Assembly: GCA_024642285.1 (NCBI GenBank)
Contig: JAHEBJ010000023.1
Span: forward strand, 1-37,167
Length of the DNA: 37,167 bases
Source of the DNA: Sphingobacteriales bacterium
GTDB lineage: Bacteria; Bacteroidota; Bacteroidia; Chitinophagales; Chitinophagaceae
Reading direction: 5' to 3'
The translations under genes and the position numbers were made by a program. Shown here one piece after another: positions 31,237 through 37,167 of the stretch. Each line of letters starts with the position of its first letter. The stretch's first letter is position 1. The notes under the pieces are model-generated. The model saw only the letters and a list, made by a program, of their open reading frames with translations, searched no databases and was not told where the DNA came from.

Positions 31237-33303
31237 CTATGCAGTAAGAAGTTGTTCAATACGCTCCGAAACCTTCTCTGCATTGGGTAGCATGGCTTTT
31301 TCCAACACAATATTCATAGGTACGGCGGGTAAATTTAAAGCCCCCATTACTTCAACAGGCGCATCCAGAAAACGGAAACAGGTTTTTGAAATCCTTCCGG
31401 CCAAAGCCTCAGAAAAAGAATTATCCTGTTGCTCTTCGGTTAATATCAAACATTTGCCATGCTTTTTTACTGTTGCAATTATGAGTTGCTCATCCAATGG
31501 GAACAAGGTTCGCAGGTCAATGATCTCAACCCGGCCTTCAAAATTTTTCGCTGCAGCTTTTGCCCAGTAAACACCCATTCCATAAGTAATAATACAACAG
31601 GTCTCACCGCTTTCAATAAGATCTTCATCTGCATCTAAAACAATATTCCCTTTGCCAAGTGGAATAATATAATCTCTTGACGGCTCGGTATTTTTTGCTT
31701 CTTCGGTGCCAGGTACTTTGCTCCAGTAAAGTCCTTTGTGTTCGAGCATCACAACCGGGTTTGGATCCAGGAAGGCAGCTTTCAGCAACCCCTTCATATC
31801 TGCCGAATTAGAAGGATATACAATCTTAATCCCTTTAATGGTAAGCAAAGTACTTTCCACACAACCGCTATGATATGGACCGCCGCCGCCATAAGCACCA
31901 ATCGGTACACGTATCAATGTTTGTACTGGAAATTTGCCACAACTTAAATAACAGCTCTTCGAAATTTCTGTTACCAGTTGGTTCAATCCCGGATAAATAT
32001 AATCGGCAAACTGTACTTCAACAATGGGTTTTAAACCAACGGCACTCATGCCAACTGTTGAGCCAATAATATATGCCTCCTGAATAGCTGTATTAAATAC
32101 CCGGTGATCGCCAAACTGCTCAGCTAAAGTTGCAGCCTCCCTGAACACACCACCCAGCCTGCGTCCTACATCTTGTCCGTACAAAAGTGCTTCGGAATGA
32201 TCTTCCATAATTTCACGGATTGCAAAAAGCGCAGCATCAACCATTGGTACTTTTTCTTTTCCTGCAGGTTCTCTTTCGCCAGTTTCCTCAGTTATTGGGG
32301 TGGGTATAAAAACATGATCGCTCACTGTTGCCGGATCGGGTTCGGGTGCGGCTGTTGCGCCTTGAAAATGATGGGTAATTTCTTTTGCAGCTGCGTCTTC
32401 AATTTCTGCAATTGTTTCTTCTGCAATTCCAATCTCCAGTAATTTATTTCTGAGTTTAGGACCCGGATCATCTAGTGCATGTTTAGCAAGGTCTTCATCG
32501 GTGCGGTAAAATTCCTTACGTACACCGCTGGTATGATGTCCGAGTAAAGGCACTCTTGAATGCACAAGAAACGGATGGCGTTCTTTTCTCACTTCGTCAA
32601 CTACATTCTTCATCACTTCATAACTCTGAGCAAAATCGCTGCCGTCAATGCTTATGCGTTTAATGCCTTTAAAACCTTTTATCATTTCATTGGCATTGTT
32701 GGTACGAGCTTCGGCAGAAGTTACGCTAATACCCCAACCATTATCCTGCACCAGGTAAATGATTGGTAATTGATGTAATGCTGCAAACTGAAATGCTTCG
32801 CTTACCTCACCTTCGGTTACTGATGCGTCGCCTAAGGAACAAACCACAACAGGCATTTCGGCATTGGGACCTTTTCTTAATTTTTCTGATTGTATCTTCT
32901 CTAAAAAACTGATGCCTTGTGCAATGCCGGTGGTTGGAATCGCCTGCATACCCGTTGCACTGCTTTGGTGTATGATATTCGGTTTATCATCACCGCGGTA
33001 ATTGGGATGAGAATAATATTCCCTTCCTCCCGTAAAAATATCATTACCTTTTGCAAGCAATTGCAGCATTAATTCATAAGGCGAAAATCCCATTCCTAAT
33101 AACATACTTTCATCCCGGTAGTATGGACTCACATAATCACAAGGCAAAAGGTTAAATGCAGTGGCCAACTGAATGGCTTCGTGGCCACGACTTGTGGAGT
33201 GAACATATTTACAGGTCTGTCGATTTTCTTCATATGTATCGGCCATAGATTTGGCCAAACACATAAGGCGGTAGGCCTTTAATAAAATATCTGAATCTGT
33301 CAT
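31237..33303 (-). CDS. Branched-chain 2-oxoacid dehydrogenase E1, alpha-beta fusion
   Basis: A 688-residue thiamine-diphosphate enzyme with the alpha and beta subunits of E1 in one chain, an arrangement common in Bacteroidota. The alpha part (about 1-320) has the ThDP motif SLGDASVTEGE ... QDNGW (157-190) and the phosphorylation-loop-like HSRVPLLGHHTSGVRKEFYRT. The beta part (about 355-688) has LLYGQDVGRRLGGVFREA, FNTAIQEAYIIGSTVGMSAVGLKPIVEVQFADY and a C-terminal transketolase domain. It decarboxylates branched-chain 2-oxoacids (or pyruvate-like acids) and passes the acyl group to a lipoylated E2 encoded elsewhere; lipB is in this window. A -7 box TACCTTTG lies at 33347-33354. Confidence 0.92.
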   Translation of the reverse strand: MTDSDILLKAYRLMCLAKSMADTYEENRQTCKYVHSTSRGHEAIQLATAFNLLPCDYVSPYYRDESMLLGMGFSPYELMLQLLAKGNDIFTGGREYYSHPNYRGDDKPNIIHQSSATGMQAIPTTGIAQGISFLEKIQSEKLRKGPNAEMPVVVCSLGDASVTEGEVSEAFQFAALHQLPIIYLVQDNGWGISVTSAEARTNNANEMIKGFKGIKRISIDGSDFAQSYEVMKNVVDEVRKERHPFLVHSRVPLLGHHTSGVRKEFYRTDEDLAKHALDDPGPKLRNKLLEIGIAEETIAEIEDAAAKEITHHFQGATAAPEPDPATVSDHVFIPTPITEETGEREPAGKEKVPMVDAALFAIREIMEDHSEALLYGQDVGRRLGGVFREAATLAEQFGDHRVFNTAIQEAYIIGSTVGMSAVGLKPIVEVQFADYIYPGLNQLVTEISKSCYLSCGKFPVQTLIRVPIGAYGGGGPYHSGCVESTLLTIKGIKIVYPSNSADMKGLLKAAFLDPNPVVMLEHKGLYWSKVPGTEEAKNTEPSRDYIIPLGKGNIVLDADEDLIESGETCCIITYGMGVYWAKAAAKNFEGRVEIIDLRTLFPLDEQLIIATVKKHGKCLILTEEQQDNSFSEALAGRISKTCFRFLDAPVEVMGALNLPAVPMNIVLEKAMLPNAEKVSERIEQLLTA

Positions 33304-33346
33304 TTAATATAGCAACGTGTAGTTTGAAAATTACTAAAACGAGTGG

Positions 33347-33354
33347 CAAAGGTA
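33347..33354 (-). promoter_or_regulatory. -7 promoter box of the E1 fusion gene
   Basis: TACCTTTG on the minus strand matches TAnnTTTG exactly, 44 bases before the ATG. It sits just after the T-run of the FAH gene's terminator. The -33 position has no good TTTG. Confidence 0.5.
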
Positions 33355-33357
33355 TAA

Positions 33358-33389
33358 ATAAAAAAATCGCTGAACCGGAATTGCAGCGA
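33358..33389 (-). terminator. Intrinsic terminator after the FAH-family gene
   Basis: The 6-bp stem TCGCTG/CAGCGA (33384-33389 with 33367-33372) is followed on the minus strand by seven T. It lies 25 bases after the FAH-family stop. Confidence 0.7.
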
Positions 33390-33413
33390 CCTGATCAATT
33401 TGCCTGATCTAAA

Positions 33414-34025
33414 TTATTTTACCTCTACAGAAAAAAGCGACTGCTTATCAATAAACCCTTCCAGTACATCACCAACCACACATTCGCCAACGCCGGCGGG
33501 TGTACCTGTAAATATAAGATCGCCGATATTCAGCGAAAAATAATTAGAAATATTTTCAATTAACTTATTTATTCCAAAGATCATCTGGCTTGAATTTGCT
33601 TCCTGTACCTTTTCTTTATTCTTCAGCATCGAAAAATTAATACTCTCCCTGTTAAAATCCGGAGTAATATTTATAAATTTCCCTACCACTGCAGAATTAT
33701 CAAAGGCTTTTGCTTTTTCCCAGGGCAACCCTTTCTTTTTTAATTCATCCTGCAGATCACGTGCTGTAAAATCAATACCCACAGTGATTGCATCGTAGTA
33801 AGTGGGTGCGTGTTTTTCCTGGATGTATTTTCCGTTTTTGCAAACGCGTAATACCAGCTCACATTCATAATGCAGTTCATTTGTAAATTCAGGATAATAA
33901 AAAGGTGTGTGGCTTTGGAGCAATGCACTTTTAGGCTTCATAAATATCACCGGCTCCTCCGGCATGCTGTTTTTCAGCTCCTTTACATGATCGGTATAAT
34001 TTCGCCCTATACAGATGATCTTCAT
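33414..34025 (-). CDS. Fumarylacetoacetate hydrolase (FAH) family protein
   Basis: A 203-residue single-domain FAH-fold protein. IICIGRNYTDHVKEL, the metal-binding HYECELVL (Glu-x-Glu), IDFTARDLQ and the C-terminal GDLIFTGTPAGVG are all family hallmarks. Short members of this length act as acylpyruvases or oxaloacetate decarboxylases (FAHD1-like), so this is more likely one of those than a tyrosine-pathway enzyme. A promoter-like TTG-N20-TATATTCG precedes it. It lies between pth and the E1 fusion, with its own terminator. Confidence 0.88.
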   Translation of the reverse strand: MKIICIGRNYTDHVKELKNSMPEEPVIFMKPKSALLQSHTPFYYPEFTNELHYECELVLRVCKNGKYIQEKHAPTYYDAITVGIDFTARDLQDELKKKGLPWEKAKAFDNSAVVGKFINITPDFNRESINFSMLKNKEKVQEANSSQMIFGINKLIENISNYFSLNIGDLIFTGTPAGVGECVVGDVLEGFIDKQSLFSVEVK

Positions 34026-34059
34026 TACTCGTTTTTTTTAAGGTATTGCGGTTATTACA

Positions 34060-34090
34060 CGAATATAGACAAATAGCTAAAAAAAAACAA
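34060..34090 (-). promoter_or_regulatory. Promoter-like element of the FAH-family gene
   Basis: On the minus strand TTG (34088-34090), 20 bases, then TATATTCG (34060-34067), one base off TAnnTTTG, 34 bases before the ATG. Spacing fits the Bacteroidota consensus. Confidence 0.45.
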
Positions 34091-34111
34091 GTATATAATC
34101 TGCCCAATGAC

Positions 34112-34699
34112 TTATTTATCCAAGGGGCTAAAAGAAAGTTTATTAAAGTTGGTCATGGTTTGTTCAATTCCGATGGAAACAAAACTTTCCATGATCTCAA
34201 CACATTTTTCAATCTTGAACAACACTGCAGGTTCTTCTGCCTTTAACCATTTGCTCAAAACAAAATCGGCCTGCATTCCTTTGGGATAATTATTGCCGAT
34301 ACCAAACCGAAGTTTAGGATATTTATCGGTACCCAAAATAAGTTGAATATCTCTTAGCCCATTGTGCCCCGCATCAGTACCTGCCGCCCTCAACCTGATC
34401 TTATCCAATGGTAAAGCCAAATCATCAACAATCGTCAGGGTATTTTCAATCGGCACTTTAGTTTTGTCGAGCCAGTATTTAAAAGCACGTCCACTGAGGT
34501 TCATATAAGTTGTTGGACAAATACAAAAAATATTTTTTCCTTTGAATTTTACCTCGGCAACATAAGCCAACCGGTCCACTTTAAAAGTTCCGCTATGTTT
34601 GAGCACAAACGCATTCAATACATCAAAGCCAATATTGTGACGGGTACCTGCATACTCGGTTCCAATATTACCCAATCCAACAAAAAGAAATTTCGACAT
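34112..34699 (-). CDS. pth: Peptidyl-tRNA hydrolase
   Basis: A 195-residue Pth that frees tRNAs from prematurely released peptidyl-tRNAs. The family start MSKFLFVGLGNIGTEYAGTRHNIGFD contains Asn11 and catalytic His21; YMNLSGRAFKYWL and IVDDLALPLDKIRLR (catalytic Asp) follow, and GTDAGHNGLRDIQ is the C-terminal signature. I start it at ATG 34699; the longer frame (from 34762) would add 21 residues encoded by an inverted repeat and lacks support. It is probably co-transcribed with ftsK, 80 bases upstream. Confidence 0.94.
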   Translation of the reverse strand: MSKFLFVGLGNIGTEYAGTRHNIGFDVLNAFVLKHSGTFKVDRLAYVAEVKFKGKNIFCICPTTYMNLSGRAFKYWLDKTKVPIENTLTIVDDLALPLDKIRLRAAGTDAGHNGLRDIQLILGTDKYPKLRFGIGNNYPKGMQADFVLSKWLKAEEPAVLFKIEKCVEIMESFVSIGIEQTMTNFNKLSFSPLDK

Positions 34700-34708
34700 A
34701 AAAGAAAA

Positions 34709-34778
34709 TCGTGAGTTGTGAATAGTGAGTGTACTGTAGCGAATAGTGAAATGAAAACTCACGATTCACAACTCACGA
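34709..34778. repeat. 21-bp imperfect inverted repeat between ftsK and pth
   Basis: The arms at 34709-34729 and 34758-34778 pair over 21 positions with one mismatch around a 28-base centre (core GTGAGTTGTGAAT). The centre also repeats GAATAGTGA. No T-run follows on either strand, so it is not an obvious terminator; it may be an interspersed hairpin element or an mRNA-stability structure. Confidence 0.7.
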
Positions 34779-34779
34779 C

Positions 34780-37167
34780 TCACAATATAGAATTCAGCAT
34801 TTGCTGTAAATCTGCTTCGGTTTTAACCAATACATCTCTGGCCTTACTACCCTGGTTGCCGCCAACAATGCCTGCAGCCTCCAATTGATCCATCAAACGT
34901 CCGGCCCTGTTGTATCCCAGTTTCATCCTGCGCTGCAGTAAAGAAGTACTGCCTACCTGGCTGGCAACAATTAACCGTGCTGCATCTTCAAACAAAGGAT
35001 CTTTATCGCCAAGGTCAAAATCTTTCCCTTCCATTTCCTTCTCATCAATATATTCGGGCAGCAAAAATGGTTGAGGATATCCACGCTGTTCACCAATAAA
35101 ATCAACGATCTTATCTACTTCGGGTGTATCAACAAAAGCACATTGCAGGCGAACAATATCTCCGTTATAGCTGATGAGCATGTCACCTTTTCCAATCAAT
35201 TGTTCGGCGCCACCGGTATCTAAAATAGTACGACTGTCTATCTTGCTACTCACTTTAAACGCTATCCGTGCCGGGAAGTTTGCTTTAATTGTACCCGTAA
35301 TAATATTTACTGAAGGCCGCTGTGTTGCAATGATAAGGTGAATACCTACTGCTCTTGCCAACTGCGCTAAACGTGCAATGGGCATTTCAATTTCTTTTCC
35401 TGCTGTCATTATCAAGTCTGCAAACTCATCAACCACCAAAACAATAAATGGTAAATACTGATGCCCTTTTTCGGGATTGAGTTTTCGACTGACAAATTTT
35501 TCGTTGTATTCTTTAATATTTCTACAACCGGCCTCCTTCAAAAGATCATATCTGTTATCCATTTCAATACACAAAGCATTCAATGTATGAACAACTTTTT
35601 TGGTATCGGTGATGATGGAATCTTCCTCGCCGGGCAATTTAGCCAGGAAATGATTTTCTATTGTTTTATAAATACTCAACTCTACTTTCTTAGGATCAAC
35701 CAATACGAACTTTAATTGCGATGGATGTTTTTTATAAAGTAGAGAAACAAGAATAGCATTCAAACCAACTGACTTACCCTGCCCAGTTGCACCTGCCATC
35801 AATAAATGCGGCATGGTGGTTAAGTCAACAATAAAATTTTCATTGTCTATTTTTTTTCCGATGGCGATCGGAAGAGAAAAATTATTCTTCTGGAATTTTT
35901 CAGAGGAAAGCAGCGTTTTCATGCCAACGATACTTTTCTTTGCGTTAGGTACTTCAATACCGATAGTGCCTTTGCCCGGTATTGGAGCAATGATGCGAAT
36001 GCCCAATGCAGCCAGACTTAAGGCAATATCATCTTCCAGGTTTTTTATTCGGGAAATACGCACACCAGCCGCCGGAATAATTTCATATAAAGTAACGGTT
36101 GGGCCAACAGTGGCATAAATTTTCTGAATCTGAATATCGTAATTCTTAAGTGTGTTGATGATCTGGTTCTTATTATTCTCCAGTTCATCGGCATCCTGTA
36201 TAATTCTATCGGTGCCATGACTTTCCAAAAGATCTAAAACCGGGTATTTATAATCACGCAGGTCTAAAACCGGATCATAGGGTTTTGCTGCAGGTATTTT
36301 TGCTGCCATACCATTGTCCTCCGTTTTCTCCGAAACGGTTTTTATTTCAAGTGGCATATCGGATTCAGCAACAACTTTAACTGCTGGTACAGTTTGCGGA
36401 ATGATCAATTCGTCTTTCGAAGTGGTTTCTTTTTCTTCTTCAGTTTTTTCTATCAGGCTTATATCATGAATGACGGGGGCTTCTTCTTCCTGTGTATTAT
36501 TTAACATACCCTCGTTCCCTTTTAAAGTATTCTTTTTAGAGAAAGCGCCATCCTCTGCATCTTCCCATTCCACTTTTTCAGAAATCTCTTCTTCAAGCGG
36601 AACAATATTTTCAGCCGGTGAAGCCGCTTTTTTTGATGGAAGTTTAAATACCGGATTAAAACGCCAGATAACATATGACAAAACCGAAACGCCCAATACT
36701 GCTATTGTGCCAACCTGACCAATGGTTTTGTACAACCAGTCTCTCATCATATCACCTGCCGCCCCACCCCAGGGAAATGGATTGCCCTTAAACAAAGCGG
36801 ACGCTGCTACACTGATGACCGGCAAACCAACTATCAGGTATTTAATATTACGGAAACCCGAAAAAACTTTTTTGCCAAAGAACAGGTTGATCCCAAAAAC
36901 AAAAAAAGTTGTACAAAAAAGATAAGAAGCAACTCCAAAGCCGTGACGGATAAATATCTCGGAGATAAAAGCTCCAAATGTTCCCAACAGGTTCTGTACT
37001 TTAATATCATTGGCCAGCAACATCCTGTAACTGAATTTATCCTGATCTTCGCCCCAGGTAAATAAATAAGAAGTGAAGGCGATAAAAAATAAAAATGCCA
37101 GCAACAACAGGATACTTCCCGCTATTTTATGAGTACGATCGTCCTTTAGTAATTGTTTTACTTCAAC
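34780..37167 (-). CDS. ftsK: DNA translocase FtsK/SpoIIIE, 5' end cut by the window
   Basis: The frame is open to the right edge, giving at least 795 residues without a start, so the N-terminal few residues lie outside. The visible N-terminal part has four transmembrane helices (about the first 170 residues; e.g. SILLLLAFLFFIAFTSYLF). A low-complexity acidic linker follows, then the motor: alpha domain, Walker A GATGQGKSVG, Walker B FIVLVVDEFADLI, and a C-terminal winged-helix gamma domain (LIVASQVGSTSLLQRRMKLGYNRAGRLMDQLEAAGIV) that reads KOPS-type sites. It pumps DNA at the septum and supports XerCD dimer resolution. It is followed by an inverted repeat and pth. Confidence 0.94.
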   Translation of the reverse strand, partial: VEVKQLLKDDRTHKIAGSILLLLAFLFFIAFTSYLFTWGEDQDKFSYRMLLANDIKVQNLLGTFGAFISEIFIRHGFGVASYLFCTTFFVFGINLFFGKKVFSGFRNIKYLIVGLPVISVAASALFKGNPFPWGGAAGDMMRDWLYKTIGQVGTIAVLGVSVLSYVIWRFNPVFKLPSKKAASPAENIVPLEEEISEKVEWEDAEDGAFSKKNTLKGNEGMLNNTQEEEAPVIHDISLIEKTEEEKETTSKDELIIPQTVPAVKVVAESDMPLEIKTVSEKTEDNGMAAKIPAAKPYDPVLDLRDYKYPVLDLLESHGTDRIIQDADELENNKNQIINTLKNYDIQIQKIYATVGPTVTLYEIIPAAGVRISRIKNLEDDIALSLAALGIRIIAPIPGKGTIGIEVPNAKKSIVGMKTLLSSEKFQKNNFSLPIAIGKKIDNENFIVDLTTMPHLLMAGATGQGKSVGLNAILVSLLYKKHPSQLKFVLVDPKKVELSIYKTIENHFLAKLPGEEDSIITDTKKVVHTLNALCIEMDNRYDLLKEAGCRNIKEYNEKFVSRKLNPEKGHQYLPFIVLVVDEFADLIMTAGKEIEMPIARLAQLARAVGIHLIIATQRPSVNIITGTIKANFPARIAFKVSSKIDSRTILDTGGAEQLIGKGDMLISYNGDIVRLQCAFVDTPEVDKIVDFIGEQRGYPQPFLLPEYIDEKEMEGKDFDLGDKDPLFEDAARLIVASQVGSTSLLQRRMKLGYNRAGRLMDQLEAAGIVGGNQGSKARDVLVKTEADLQQMLNSIL

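Overview
The window looks like a chromosomal segment of a Bacteroidota bacterium, most likely a Chitinophagaceae-type member. This is inferred from SusC/SusD pairs, A/T-rich start contexts without Shine-Dalgarno sequences, TTTG/TAnnTTTG-type promoters, a fused alpha/beta E1 keto-acid dehydrogenase, and an ECF sigma gene paired with a membrane-tethered protease. No 16S or other marker is present, so the family is a guess.

Left flank (1-7.2 kb). A pheA gene (prephenate dehydratase) runs off the left edge. Just upstream of it is a previously unlisted 27-codon leader ORF with a Trp-Phe-Tyr-Phe-Ser-Tyr-Tyr-Phe run, placed between a canonical Bacteroidota promoter and an intrinsic terminator that ends at the pheA start. 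I read this as a ribosome-mediated attenuator. Next comes a divergent pair: a small Ala/Pro/Thr-rich lipoprotein, and an ECF sigma factor followed by a tethered trypsin-like protease. The space between them holds two outward-facing copies of the same promoter-like motif. Then follow a sugar nucleotidyltransferase-like gene, an ACC deaminase/D-cysteine desulfhydrase homologue, a secreted protein of unknown function, lipB and an rluD-type pseudouridine synthase.

Pectin locus (7.2-30.3 kb). Thirteen minus-strand genes and a divergent LacI regulator form a polysaccharide utilisation locus for homogalacturonan. SusC/SusD import oligosaccharides. A CE8 pectinesterase, a CE8-PL10 fusion, a CE12-GH28 fusion, a GH105 fusion and a GH43 enzyme de-esterify, de-acetylate and cut the chain. 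An ExuT-like MFS permease imports hexuronate. UxaC, UxaB and UxaA convert galacturonate through tagaturonate and altronate to 2-keto-3-deoxygluconate. The enzymes after that step, and those for unsaturated uronates, are not in the window. Two closely matching dyad sequences lie in the susC/lacI intergenic region and in front of the CE12-GH28 gene, which heads a seven-gene run down to the permease. They are the likely LacI-family operators that tie the two halves together.

Right flank (30.3-37.2 kb). Housekeeping genes: an SDR oxidoreductase, a CAU-anticodon tRNA with its own promoter and terminator, the fused 2-oxoacid dehydrogenase E1, an FAH-family hydrolase, pth, and ftsK (its 5' end is cut by the right edge). 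No rRNA, CRISPR array, insertion sequence or prophage gene was seen. No stretch over 300 bases lacks a gene.
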